The notes under the pieces were generated by a model. It was not told the origin of the DNA. It ran no database searches and saw nothing but the letters and a program-made list of their open reading frames with translations. From assembly GCA_963734065.1 (NCBI GenBank), contig CAVTFN010000005.1:372001-436000 (forward strand): a stretch of 64,000 bases of DNA. Direction: 5' to 3'. Position 1 is the first letter of the stretch; each line of letters begins with the position of its first letter. Both the position numbers and the translations under genes were made by a program. Origin of the DNA: DATBLE01 sp963734065 (GTDB taxonomy: Bacteria > Actinomycetota > Thermoleophilia > Gaiellales > Gaiellaceae). This document shows, piece by piece, positions 8,151 to 17,129 of this stretch.

Positions 8151-9379
8151 GCCGTCACCGTCTCCAGCGCGAGCCGCTCGAGCAGCTCCTCGCTCAGCTC
8201 GTACTGGGCTATCAGCGGGTGGGTGAGCAGCGCCTTCTTCGCCGTCACCGGGTCGCGTGTGACGGCCGCCTCCGCGGTCAGGCGCTCGTAGGCGGCGACG
8301 TGCTGGACGAGGCCGAGGAGCTCCGGCGCGAGCGGCGCCTGCTCCAGGGGAACGATCCGTCCCGAGTCGACGCGGGCGGGCACCTCGACCACGTCGTCGT
8401 CAGCCAGCCCGGCGAGGACACCCTCGTTGCGCAGGTCGACCTCGTGCACGTCCGGGATGTCGTAGGCCAGCGAGCGCACGAGCCCGGCGGCGGCCTCGCT
8501 GTAGAACGCCCCGCCTCGCTGCTCGAGCAGCGCCGGCTTCTGGTCGAGCGAGGGGTCACGGTAGAGCTCGAGCAGGCCGCGCTCGATCTCGGCGACGGTC
8601 TCCGCGCGAGGAACGCCCTCCAGCTGCTCGGCGAGCACAGCGTCGTGCTCGTAGAAGTAGCGCAGGTAGTACGAGGGCACCGCGCCCAGCTCCTCGAGCA
8701 GCCGGGCGGGCAGCTGCACCTCGTCAGCGAGCTCCCCGGCCCGGTCGGCGAGCAGGTCGGGGAGCACGTCGCGGCCGTCGACCCGGACGGCGCGCACCCA
8801 GGTGAGGTGGTTGAGGCCGACCTGGTCGACGACGACCCGCGCCGCATCGACGTCGAGCAGCGCTGCGAAGCGCCGCTGGAAGGTGATCGCGACGTTGCAG
8901 AGGCCGACCGCCCGGTGCCCGGCGTCGAGCAGGGCGCGGGTGACGATCCCGACCGGGTTGGTGAAGTCGACGATCCAGGCCTCCGGCCCGGCGAGCTCGC
9001 GCACCCGCTCGGCGATCGCCAGCACCACGGGCACGGTTCGCATCGCCTTCGCGAAGCCGCCTGCGCCGGTCGTCTCCTGGCCGATGCACCCGCAAGGCAG
9101 CGGCGCGGTCTCGTCCCGGAGGCGCGCAGCCTGGCCGCCCACACGGATCTGGACGAGGACGAAGTCGGCATCTGCGACCGACTCGTCGAGCCGGTCGAGC
9201 AGCTCGAGCTCGCCGCGAAAGCCGACGCGGTCCAGCATTCGGCCGGCGAGCCCGCCGACCACCTCGAGCCGCGAGGCGTCGACGTCGTGCAGCGCCACCC
9301 GCTCGAGCTCGAGCCCGGCGAGCCCGGCGACGAGCTCGGGCGTGTAGGTCGACCCGGCGCCGACGACGGCCAGCTTCAA
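8147..9379 (-). CDS. glycoside hydrolase family 4 (6-phospho-beta-glucosidase-like)
   Basis: 410 residues from a TTG at 9379. The TTG overlaps the upstream permease stop (TTGA) and follows a GGGGGTGAAGGG purine run, so I prefer it to any start inside the permease. The N-terminal NAD-binding motif is LAVVGAGSTYTPEL. GH4 hallmarks follow: DFTNPVGI, the metal-binding cysteine in GLCNVAI and the histidine in QVGLNHLTW. GH4 enzymes cleave glycosides by an NAD+ and Mn2+ dependent oxidation-elimination mechanism and often need phosphorylated substrates, which fits the adjacent kinase gene. Cytosolic. Confidence 0.92.
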   Translation of the reverse strand: MKLAVVGAGSTYTPELVAGLAGLELERVALHDVDASRLEVVGGLAGRMLDRVGFRGELELLDRLDESVADADFVLVQIRVGGQAARLRDETAPLPCGCIGQETTGAGGFAKAMRTVPVVLAIAERVRELAGPEAWIVDFTNPVGIVTRALLDAGHRAVGLCNVAITFQRRFAALLDVDAARVVVDQVGLNHLTWVRAVRVDGRDVLPDLLADRAGELADEVQLPARLLEELGAVPSYYLRYFYEHDAVLAEQLEGVPRAETVAEIERGLLELYRDPSLDQKPALLEQRGGAFYSEAAAGLVRSLAYDIPDVHEVDLRNEGVLAGLADDDVVEVPARVDSGRIVPLEQAPLAPELLGLVQHVAAYERLTAEAAVTRDPVTAKKALLTHPLIAQYELSEELLERLALETVTA

Positions 9380-10275
9380 CCCTTCACCCCCGTCAGCGTC
9401 ACTCCCTCGACGAAGGCCCGCTGGGCGAGGAAGAAGAGGATGACCACGGGCGCCATGACGACGAGCGTCGCCGCCATCGTCAGGTTCCACTGCACCTGGT
9501 GGAGGCTCCGGTACTGCGAGAGGCCGACCGAGACCGGCCAGTGCGCGGGGTTCTCGCCGGTGTAGAGGAGCGGCAGGAAGAAGTCGTTGAACGTGTAGAG
9601 AACGGAGAAGAGCGCGACCGCGGCGATTGCCGGCTTCGCCAGGCGCAGCACGACGGTAGTCAGGATCCGTAGCTCCCCGCAGCCGTCCACCCGGGCGGCG
9701 TCGAGGTACTCCTCGGGGATCGAGAGGAAGAACTGCCGCAGGAGGAAGATCGAGAACGCATCGCCCAGCCACGCGGGGATGATCAGCGGCCAGAGCGACC
9801 CGACGAACTGGAAGCCGATCGCGTTCCCGAGCTTCGCCCACATCACGTAGAGCGGCACGACCGCGACCTGCGGCGGCAGCATCAGCGAGATGAGGACGAT
9901 GAGGAAGACGGCATCGCGCCCCTTCCAGCGGATCTTCGCGAGCGCATAGGCGACCGGAATCGAGGAGACGAGGATGCCGAGCGTCGCCAGGCCGGCGTAC
10001 ATCAGGGTGTTCAGCATCCAGCGCCAGAGCGGGGCCTGACGGAAGACCTCGACGAAGTTGCTCCACTGGAACGGATGCGGCCAGAGCGACGGGGTCAGCG
10101 CCTGCCCGTCGGTCATCAGCGCGGTCAGCGCGATGAAGACGATCGGCAGGAGGAAGACGATCGCGAGCACGATCAGGATGCTGTGATCGGCGACTGCGAC
10201 CAGAAAGCGCCGCCGCCGCACCGCCGCCGGCGCCTTCCGCCGGACGACCGCCGCCGTCTCCGCCGCGGCGGCCAT
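9376..10275 (-). CDS. sugar ABC transporter permease (MalG type)
   Basis: 299 residues with about six membrane helices and the cytoplasmic EAA loop (EEYLDAARVDGCGELRIL) that docks with the ATPase. It ends with FVEGVTLTGVKG, the characteristic C-terminus of MalG/UgpE permeases. The start codon overlaps the stop of the MalF-type gene as TAATG. It forms the inner-membrane channel with the next permease. Confidence 0.94.
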   Translation of the reverse strand: MAAAAETAAVVRRKAPAAVRRRRFLVAVADHSILIVLAIVFLLPIVFIALTALMTDGQALTPSLWPHPFQWSNFVEVFRQAPLWRWMLNTLMYAGLATLGILVSSIPVAYALAKIRWKGRDAVFLIVLISLMLPPQVAVVPLYVMWAKLGNAIGFQFVGSLWPLIIPAWLGDAFSIFLLRQFFLSIPEEYLDAARVDGCGELRILTTVVLRLAKPAIAAVALFSVLYTFNDFFLPLLYTGENPAHWPVSVGLSQYRSLHQVQWNLTMAATLVVMAPVVILFFLAQRAFVEGVTLTGVKG

Positions 10276-11288
10276 TATCTAATCGCCCCGCCGTAGTGCA
10301 CCCAGCGCCTCGAGTTGCGGATGATCACGAGCGTGACCGCGAACGAGACGCCGAGCAGCAGGACCGCGAGCGCGCTCGCGTAGCCCATGTTGAAGTACTT
10401 GAACCCGTGGTAGTAGAGGAGGACCGGGTAGAAGAGCGTCGATCCCTCGGGGTAGCCGAGCTCGAGCGAGCTGATCGCACCGGCCTGTGAGGCGTTGCCG
10501 CCGGCGATGCTCGCCGCGACCCACGCCTGGGTGAAGTACTGGAGCCCGTAGATCACGCCGAGGACGACGGAGAAGAGGATCACCGGGCTGATCGAGGGGA
10601 GGGTCACCCAGCGCAGCTTCTGAAAGGGGCTGGCGCCGTCGAGGTCGGCCGACTCGTACAGGTGGCGCGGCACATCGAGGATCCCGGCGAGGAAGATGAT
10701 CATGAACGTCCCGATGCCCCACATCGAGAGCAGGACGAGCGACGGCTTCGACCAGGCGGGATCGTTGAACCAGAGCGGCCCCTGGATCCCGAGGTGCCCG
10801 AGCACCGTGTTGATCGGGCCGGTCGCCGGGTTGAGGATGTAGACGAAGCCGAGCGTGGCGGCGACCGGCGGCGCGAGCGCCGGCAGGTAGAAGACCGTGC
10901 GGAAGAAGCCGGCGCCGGTCCTCGCACGGGTCAGCATCGTGGCGATCCCGAAGGCGAAGAGCACCTGCAGCGGGACGCCGACGACGATGATCCAGAGCGT
11001 GTTCCTGATCGCGGGCCAGAGGTCGGGGTCGCTGCCGAACGCGTAGCGGTAGTTGGCCAGCCCGATCCACTTCGGCGGATTGAGCAGGTCGTAATGCGTT
11101 AGCGACAGGTAGACGTTCATCACGAGCGGGTAGAGCAGGAAGACGACGAAGCCGACGATCCACGGGCTCATCAGCCCGAGGACGAGCCGCCGCCGGCGCC
11201 AGACGGCCTTCCGCTTCTCCCGCCGGTGGTCAGGAACCGGCAGGGCCGGGGCCGAAGCCCCGGCCGTCGCTGCCGGCGAGATACTCAC
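10275..11288 (-). CDS. sugar ABC transporter permease (MalF type)
   Basis: 337 residues, GTG start overlapping the binding-protein stop as GTGA. A charged, proline-rich N-terminus leads into about six helices. The motifs MSPWIVGFVVFLLYP and NYRYAFG, and the EAA loop ESADLDGASPFQKLRWVTLP, are those of MalF/UgpA subunits. It pairs with the MalG-type permease downstream. Confidence 0.94.
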   Translation of the reverse strand: MSISPAATAGASAPALPVPDHRREKRKAVWRRRRLVLGLMSPWIVGFVVFLLYPLVMNVYLSLTHYDLLNPPKWIGLANYRYAFGSDPDLWPAIRNTLWIIVVGVPLQVLFAFGIATMLTRARTGAGFFRTVFYLPALAPPVAATLGFVYILNPATGPINTVLGHLGIQGPLWFNDPAWSKPSLVLLSMWGIGTFMIIFLAGILDVPRHLYESADLDGASPFQKLRWVTLPSISPVILFSVVLGVIYGLQYFTQAWVAASIAGGNASQAGAISSLELGYPEGSTLFYPVLLYYHGFKYFNMGYASALAVLLLGVSFAVTLVIIRNSRRWVHYGGAIR

Positions 11289-12622
11289 GGAACGCTCGTG
11301 CCCTTGCCCGCCTGCTTGATCTTCGCGTCGATCTGCTTGTCGACCTCACGCAGCGCCGAGACGAGGTCCTTCACCTTCCCCGCCTGCCACTTGACGATGA
11401 AGTTCGTGATCGTCGTCATGTGGTCGGCGCCGATCGGCGTGATCGGCGTGGTCTGCGAGTGCGGGTTCGTGAAGATCCGCAGGAACGTCGCGAAGTTCTT
11501 GTCGGGGAGAAGCTCCTTGGACTTCGACGAGCTGACCGTCGACGGGACGTTCCTGATCCCGTTCGAGAACTTGGCCAGCGCGTGGTCGTTCGTGGTCAGG
11601 TACTTGACGAGGTCCCACGCCTGGTCGCGGTTCTTGCCGCCCTTGGGGATGCCGATGATCGTCCCGTTGACCGCCCCGGCGCCGTAGAGCTGGGGCTTGT
11701 TGTCGGCGACGGGCATCGGCGCCGTGCCGTACTGCAGCGAGGGATGCTCGTTCTTGATGAACGCGACCCGCCATTCGCCGTCGAGCATCATCGCGAGCTT
11801 GCCCGTCTCGAACGGGTGCGACGGTGCAAACTCGTCGCCGGCGCCCGCCTGCCAGCGGACGAGGTTGGAGTAGCCGAACGCGTCGACGAGGTTCTTCTGC
11901 CAGCGGAAGAAGCTCGCCCAGGCGGGCTCGCTGGCCAGGCTCGACTTGCCGTTCTTGTCGAAGTAGCTGGCGCCGATCAACGGCTGGAATCCCGACGCGC
12001 CGTTGCCGTAGCCGCCCATGTAGAAGTTCTGGTTCGGGTCGAAGCCGAGGACCTTGATCGACCCGTTCTTGTTCTTCTGGGTCAGCTTCTTGGCGTACGT
12101 GGCCAGCTCCGACAACGTCTTCGGCGGCCGGGTCAGGCCCGCCTTCTTGAAGAGCGTCTTGTTGTAGTAGAGCCCGGTCGCGTCGGCGAGCAGTGGCAGG
12201 GCGCAGCGGGTGCCCTTGTACTGGGTGTAGTAGCGCGACGTCGCCGGGAAGATGTTGACGTTGATCTTGTCCTGCTTCAGCAGCGGGTCGAGGTCGATCC
12301 AGCCGCCGGACGGGCAGTAGATGCCGACGTTCGCCGACGTGAACGAGCTGACGACGTCGGGAACGTTGCCCGAGCGGATCGCGGCGAGGATCTTGTCGTC
12401 GTTGATCCCGCCCACCACCTTCACGTTCACGTCAGGATGCTTCTGGTCGTACTCCGCCACCACCTTCTTGAACTCGGTGAGCTCGTGGCCGGCGCTCCAG
12501 CCGACCCAGATGGTGACCGTCGTCGCCTGCTTGTGCCTCGTCGACGCCGTTCCCACCGAAACGGCGACGGCGCCCGCGGCGATCAGCGCGAGCAGCACGA
12601 TTCCCGTGGCCACGCGTTTCAT
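11285..12622 (-). CDS. sugar ABC transporter substrate-binding protein
   Basis: 445 residues with ATG start and a strong GGAGGAGG Shine-Dalgarno sequence. A signal peptide is visible (positively charged MKRVA, then a hydrophobic VLLALIAAGAVAV core); no lipobox cysteine is seen, so a cleaved or uncleaved Sec signal is more likely than a lipoprotein. The mature part is a family 1 extracellular solute-binding protein with TIWVGWSAGHELTEF and MLDGEWRVAFI. It is the first gene of the seven-gene sugar operon and is probably the main target of the divergent ROK regulator. Confidence 0.93.
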   Translation of the reverse strand: MKRVATGIVLLALIAAGAVAVSVGTASTRHKQATTVTIWVGWSAGHELTEFKKVVAEYDQKHPDVNVKVVGGINDDKILAAIRSGNVPDVVSSFTSANVGIYCPSGGWIDLDPLLKQDKINVNIFPATSRYYTQYKGTRCALPLLADATGLYYNKTLFKKAGLTRPPKTLSELATYAKKLTQKNKNGSIKVLGFDPNQNFYMGGYGNGASGFQPLIGASYFDKNGKSSLASEPAWASFFRWQKNLVDAFGYSNLVRWQAGAGDEFAPSHPFETGKLAMMLDGEWRVAFIKNEHPSLQYGTAPMPVADNKPQLYGAGAVNGTIIGIPKGGKNRDQAWDLVKYLTTNDHALAKFSNGIRNVPSTVSSSKSKELLPDKNFATFLRIFTNPHSQTTPITPIGADHMTTITNFIVKWQAGKVKDLVSALREVDKQIDAKIKQAGKGTSVP

Positions 12623-12654
12623 CCCGTCCTCCTCCGTTGGCTGGCATAACCGGG

Positions 12655-12742
12655 TTAGTTAGGTTTCCGAACGCGTGCGATCCTATGACCGGTGACGGCC
12701 GGAAGTCAAGCGGAAAAAAGCGCGATTTTACGTTAAGGTTCC
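12655..12742. promoter_or_regulatory. paired GTTA(A)GGTT(T)CC elements in the divergent control region
   Basis: The 124-bp gap between the binding-protein gene and the ROK gene holds two similar elements in the same orientation: TTAGTTAGGTTTCC at 12655-12668 and TTACGTTAAGGTTCC at 12728-12742. The second lies directly before the ROK start and includes a TAAGGT hexamer 7 nt from the GTG. The position and the repetition suggest operators for the adjacent ROK regulator controlling both directions. No binding data exist here; this is inference. Confidence 0.45.
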
Positions 12743-12746
12743 TGAC

Positions 12747-13970
12747 GTGACGCGATCCCGCGCAGCGATTCCCCCATTGCTGAAGCAGCTGAACGAGCGC
12801 ACCGTGCTCGACACGATCCGCAGCGCCGCCCCGATCTCCCGCGCCGAGATCTCACGACAGGCGGGCATCTCGAAGCCGACGGTCTCGCTGGCGCTCCAGT
12901 CGCTGCTCGAGGCCGGGCTCGTCCGCGAAACCGAGCCGGAGGTGGGCCGCACGCGGTACGGAGCTGTCTTCTTCGAGGCGGTACCGGACGCGGCGCTCGT
13001 GCTCGGCCTCGACATCGGCGCGCGCTTCCTGCGCGGCGCCATCTGCGACCTGTCCGGTGCCGTGCGCGCCCGCCAGGACGTCGAGCTCCCGGACGTCGAG
13101 GTCGGCAAGGCGCTCGACACGATCACGAAGCTCCGCACCTCCCTCGTCGACGCGTCGCGGCTGTCCGCGCACCTGATCGACTCGGCCGTCGTCGGGGTGC
13201 CGGCCGTCGTCGACGACGAGACCGGCCGCCTGAGCATGGCGACGAACGTGCCCGGGCTCGAGGGCCGTGACTTCCGGACCGACCTGGTCGAGCGGCTCGA
13301 CCTGCCGGTCACCCTCGACAACGACATCAACCTCGCCGCCCGCGGCGAGCAGTGGCGCGGCGTGGCCCGCGGCGTCGAGGACTTCGTCTTCCTCTCGGTC
13401 GGCACCGGCCTCGGCGCCGGCCTCGTCCTGCGGGGCGAGCTCCACCGCGGCCGGAACGGCGCCGCCGGCGAGGTCGACCTGGTCGCCTCGGGCCGAGCCG
13501 ACGAGATCGACCCCTGCGCGGCCGCCGTCGCCGAGCTGACCGCGCGGCTCGGGTCGGATGGGATCGAGACGCGGCTCGTGCCGCCGTACGATGCGCGCAC
13601 GGTCTTCGGCGCGGCACGGCAGGGCGACCTGCTCGGCCGGGCGGTCGTGGCGGAAGAGGCGCGCCGGATCGCGCTGTACATCGCGCCGATCGCGGCCGTG
13701 ACCGACGTCGCGCTGGTCGTCCTCGGCGGCGGCATCGGTGCGAACGGCGACCTGCTTCTCGATCCGATCCGCGGGCTGCTGGCCGGGTGGCTGCCGTTCC
13801 CGCCGAGGGTCGAGGTGTCGGGTCTCGGCGACGCCGCGGTCCTGACGGGCGCGCTGGCGGTCGGCCTCGACCTCGCGCAGGAGCGCGTGTTCGCCAACCG
13901 CCACGACGGGCGGCAGGCGACGGCTGTTGCGACGGCCGGTGCCACGGCCGGCGCCGTTCCCTCGCCGTAG
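12747..13970 (+). CDS. ROK-family transcriptional regulator
   Basis: 407 residues with GTG start. Residues about 15-65 form a winged helix-turn-helix (ISRAEISRQAGISKPTVSLALQSLLEAGL), followed by the ROK sugar-kinase-like fold (LGLDIGARFLRGAI, LDNDINLAARGEQ, SVGTGLGAGLVL). The usual zinc-binding CxCGxxGC cluster is absent: the segment after HRGRNGAAGEVD has only one cysteine. It should bind DNA between itself and the divergent sugar operon and release on binding the sugar or its phosphate. It may autoregulate through the elements at 12655-12742. Confidence 0.9.
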   Translation: MTRSRAAIPPLLKQLNERTVLDTIRSAAPISRAEISRQAGISKPTVSLALQSLLEAGLVRETEPEVGRTRYGAVFFEAVPDAALVLGLDIGARFLRGAICDLSGAVRARQDVELPDVEVGKALDTITKLRTSLVDASRLSAHLIDSAVVGVPAVVDDETGRLSMATNVPGLEGRDFRTDLVERLDLPVTLDNDINLAARGEQWRGVARGVEDFVFLSVGTGLGAGLVLRGELHRGRNGAAGEVDLVASGRADEIDPCAAAVAELTARLGSDGIETRLVPPYDARTVFGAARQGDLLGRAVVAEEARRIALYIAPIAAVTDVALVVLGGGIGANGDLLLDPIRGLLAGWLPFPPRVEVSGLGDAAVLTGALAVGLDLAQERVFANRHDGRQATAVATAGATAGAVPSP

Positions 13971-13973
13971 ACT
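13968..13973 (+). promoter_or_regulatory. TAGACT -10 element for the cyclase gene (leaderless type)
   Basis: TAGACT lies 6 nt before the ATG at 13980 and overlaps the ROK stop codon. No Shine-Dalgarno sequence is present. The same TANNNT plus 6-7 nt arrangement precedes purA, purD, purB and the alcohol dehydrogenase gene, supporting transcription starting at or next to the start codon. Confidence 0.55.
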
Positions 13974-13979
13974 CCGCGC

Positions 13980-16900
13980 ATGGCGACCTGCTCGCGCTGC
14001 GGGGCGGCGAGCGGCGAGGACGCCCGCTTCTGTGCCACCTGCGGCGCTCCCCTGGTCGCGTTGCCGGACCGGGAGGCGCGGAAGGTGGTGACGATCCTCT
14101 TCTGCGATCTCGTCGAGTCGACGAAGCTGGCAGAGCGCTTCGACCCCGAGGCGCTCCAGCGGCTGCTCGCCCGCTACTTCGTCGGCGCGAGGACGATCAT
14201 CGAGCGCCACGGCGGCACGATCGAGAAGTTCATCGGCGACGCCGTCTGCGCGGTCTTCGGCATGCCGACGGTCCGGGAGGACGACGCGCTGCGGGGAGTC
14301 CGGGCCGCGGTCGAGCTTCGCGACGCGGTCCTCAGCCTCGACGCGCAGCTCGGGCCCGGCCTCGCCGCCCGGATCGGCGTCAACACCGGCGAGGTCTTCG
14401 CCGCCGGGCACGACCTCTCGGTCGCGGGCGACGCGGTCTGGACGGCGAAGCGGCTCGAGGAGGCCGCGCCGCGCGACGGGGTCCTCCTCGGCCCGACCAC
14501 GTGGGCGCTCGTCGCCGGCGAGGTCGACGCCGAGCAGCTGCCGCCCGTCCCGCTGAAGGGAAAGCAGGAGCAGATCGACGTGTTTCTCCTGAAGGAGCTC
14601 CGGCCGGGCGTCCCCGGCGCCGCCCGCCGGCTCGACTCTCCCCTCGTCGGACGCACCCGTGAGGTCGCCGAGCTGCGGGCCGCGCTCGCCGAGGCCGAGC
14701 AGCTCGGCGGAGCGCAGCTCGTGACGCTGCTCGGCCCGGCCGGAATCGGCAAGACCCGCCTCGTCCGCGAGCTCGCCGTGGGAGCTCCTCATGCCCGCCT
14801 GCTGGCCGGCCGCTGCCTGCCGTACGGCGACGGGATCACGTACTGGCCGCTGGTCGAGGTCGTGCGCAACGCGGCCGGCCTCGGCGGCGACGAGCCCGCA
14901 GCCGACGCCCGCGACCGGCTCGCGGAGCTGGTCGCGGATGCTCCCGATGCCGGGCGGATCGTGGACGGCGTGGCTGCGGCGGTCGGGCTCGGGGGCGAGG
15001 CGACTCCGGCCGAGATCCTCGTCGCCGGCCGCCGGCTGCTCGAGTGGCTCGCACGCGAGCAGCCGCTGATCGTCGTCATCGACGACCTGCAGTGGGCGGA
15101 GCCCGTCTTCTGCGACTTCGTCCAGTACGTCGCGCGGGAGAGCCGGGATGCGCCGCTCGTCCTCTGCTGCCTCGCCCGTCCCGAGTTCATCGACGAACGC
15201 CCGGACTGGGCGGCGGCGAGGACGATCGAGCTCGGGCCGCTGCCGTCGGGGGAGACGCGGCTGCTGATCTCGAACCTGCTCGGCGACGCGCTCGGCGCGG
15301 TCGCGGGTGACCGCCTGGCGGCGGCCGCCGAGGGCAATCCGCTGTTCGTCGAGGAGCTCCTGCGGATGCTCATCGACGAGGGCGTCCTCGTTCGGGAAGA
15401 CGACGGGTGGCGAATCGCCAGGGACCCCGTCGGCATCCCGATGCCCGCCTCGATCAGCGCTCTTCTGAGCGCACGCCTCGACCGGCTGCCCCGCGAAGAG
15501 CGGCTCGTCGTCGAGCGCGCAGCCGTCATCGGCGAGGTGTTCTCGGTCGAGGCGCTCGGCGCGCTCGTCGACGCGGGCGAGGTGGACGACCTCGAGGCGG
15601 TCCTCCGGACGCTCGCGCACAAGGACCTCGTCCGGCCGCGGCCCGATGCACGCGGCGCCGACGGCGAGTGGCGCTTCGGCCACATCCTCGTTCGTGATGC
15701 CGCCTATGCGGGTCTCCCCAAGCTCGCGCGTGCACGGCTCCACGAGCGGGCGGCCGGGTCGATCTCCGAGTCCGCCGGCGAGCTGGTGGTGGACGAGATC
15801 GCGGGCTACCACCTCGCCGAGGCGGTCGATGCGCTCGTCGACCTCGACCCTCTCGACGGGCGGATCCCATCGCTCTCGGCGGAGGCCGCTGCGCGGCTGC
15901 AATCCGGTGCTCGCCGAGCGCTGGCCCGCGGTGACCGTCACGCCACGGCCGCGCTCCTGGAGCGGACCGTCTCCCTGCTCGGTCGCGACGATCCAGAACG
16001 GCTCGGCCTCCTTGTCGACCTGGCCGCGGCGCTGAAGTGGACCGGGCGGCTCGACGAGGCGGAGGCCCGGGTGCGACAGGCGGCCGAGGGTGCTGCTGCG
16101 ACCGGGCTCACACTCGTCGCCCGGCGTGCGCGTCTCGAGCTCGCCGACCTCCACTGGTACACCGCACCCGACGAGGGGACGGACGACCTCTGGCGCGCTG
16201 CGACCGAGGCGATTCCGGTGTTCGAGCGGGAAGGAGCGTCCGCGCCGCTGGCGGAGGCGTGGTGGGCCGTCGCCGAGGTCCACCTCTTCCACTGCGAGTT
16301 CGAGCAGATGCGGGCCGCCCTCGAACAGGGCCTTGCGGCAGCGCAGGGAGCCGGCCGCGAGGAGCGAGCCCGGCTGCAGCACGCCGTCGGGCTCGCAGCG
16401 ACGCTCGGACCGACCCCGGTGGACGAAGCGCGAAAGCTGTGCGTGACGCTGCGCGAGGAGATCGACGGGCACCCGATCTACGCAGCGCTCCTCCTGCTCT
16501 ACGAGGCGTACCTGGAGGCGCTGGACGGACGGTTCGCGGAAGCGCGCGCCCGCGCGGAGGCGTCACGTGCGCCGATGGAGGAGTTCGGCCGGCGGATCCT
16601 CCTGGGAGGGCAGCGGCGCTACGCAGGCCAGATCGAGCTGCTCGCAGGCGACCCGACCGCGGCCGAGGCATTGCTGCGCGATGGTTTCCGGACGCTGCGC
16701 GAGCTCGGCGAGCGCGGCAATGCAGCCTCGGTCGCAGCTTTCCTGGCGACGGCGTTACAGGCGCTCGGGCGGGACGAGGAGGCTGACGCGACGGCTGCAG
16801 AAGCACTGGACCTCGGGAGCCCCGACGACGTCGAGATGCACGTGTACGCCGGCCTCGTCCGCGCCGGGGCATCGCTCGGCGCGGGCGGCGTCGACAAGGC

Positions 16901-17129
16901 GATCGCGATTGCGCGCCAGGCGGTCGAGACGGCCGACCGCACGGATGCGTCGACGATGCGCGGCGACGCTCTCCTCGAGCTCGGGCGTGCCCTCAGAACG
17001 GCCGGGGCCGACGCCGACGCCGACGCCGCCGCGCGCCGAGCGCTCGAGCTCTACGAGGCCAAGGGAAACAGGGTCGGCGCGGCAACAGCGCGTCGGTTCC
17101 TCGCTGCTCGCGGGGTCAGCGTCCGCTGA
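13980..17129 (+). CDS. zinc-ribbon / class III cyclase-like / AAA ATPase / TPR signalling protein
   Basis: 1049 residues. C4, C7, C18 and C21 form a zinc ribbon. Residues about 36-205 are a class III nucleotidyl cyclase domain with metal-binding aspartates at D43 (FCDLVEST) and D87 (KFIGDAV). In the motif normally reading GDAVNxAxR this protein has GDAVWTAKRLE, so the transition-state asparagine is replaced by tryptophan; catalysis may be weak or lost. A STAND/AAA ATPase follows, with Walker A GPAGIGKT (252-259) and the Walker B-like VVIDDLQWAEP. The C-terminal half is alanine-rich helical repeats of TPR type. The 3' end overlaps the convergent methyltransferase gene by 14 bp. Likely cytosolic; the signal is unknown. 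Confidence 0.9.
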   Translation: MATCSRCGAASGEDARFCATCGAPLVALPDREARKVVTILFCDLVESTKLAERFDPEALQRLLARYFVGARTIIERHGGTIEKFIGDAVCAVFGMPTVREDDALRGVRAAVELRDAVLSLDAQLGPGLAARIGVNTGEVFAAGHDLSVAGDAVWTAKRLEEAAPRDGVLLGPTTWALVAGEVDAEQLPPVPLKGKQEQIDVFLLKELRPGVPGAARRLDSPLVGRTREVAELRAALAEAEQLGGAQLVTLLGPAGIGKTRLVRELAVGAPHARLLAGRCLPYGDGITYWPLVEVVRNAAGLGGDEPAADARDRLAELVADAPDAGRIVDGVAAAVGLGGEATPAEILVAGRRLLEWLAREQPLIVVIDDLQWAEPVFCDFVQYVARESRDAPLVLCCLARPEFIDERPDWAAARTIELGPLPSGETRLLISNLLGDALGAVAGDRLAAAAEGNPLFVEELLRMLIDEGVLVREDDGWRIARDPVGIPMPASISALLSARLDRLPREERLVVERAAVIGEVFSVEALGALVDAGEVDDLEAVLRTLAHKDLVRPRPDARGADGEWRFGHILVRDAAYAGLPKLARARLHERAAGSISESAGELVVDEIAGYHLAEAVDALVDLDPLDGRIPSLSAEAAARLQSGARRALARGDRHATAALLERTVSLLGRDDPERLGLLVDLAAALKWTGRLDEAEARVRQAAEGAAATGLTLVARRARLELADLHWYTAPDEGTDDLWRAATEAIPVFEREGASAPLAEAWWAVAEVHLFHCEFEQMRAALEQGLAAAQGAGREERARLQHAVGLAATLGPTPVDEARKLCVTLREEIDGHPIYAALLLLYEAYLEALDGRFAEARARAEASRAPMEEFGRRILLGGQRRYAGQIELLAGDPTAAEALLRDGFRTLRELGERGNAASVAAFLATALQALGRDEEADATAAEALDLGSPDDVEMHVYAGLVRAGASLGAGGVDKAIAIARQAVETADRTDASTMRGDALLELGRALRTAGADADADAAARRALELYEAKGNRVGAATARRFLAARGVSVR

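Noticed and set aside
12852..16472. A 1206-codon open frame on the reverse strand across the ROK and cyclase genes
   Set aside because: It is a product of high GC on the opposite strand of two well-supported genes; its translation is low-complexity Arg/Glu/Asp-rich with no domain.
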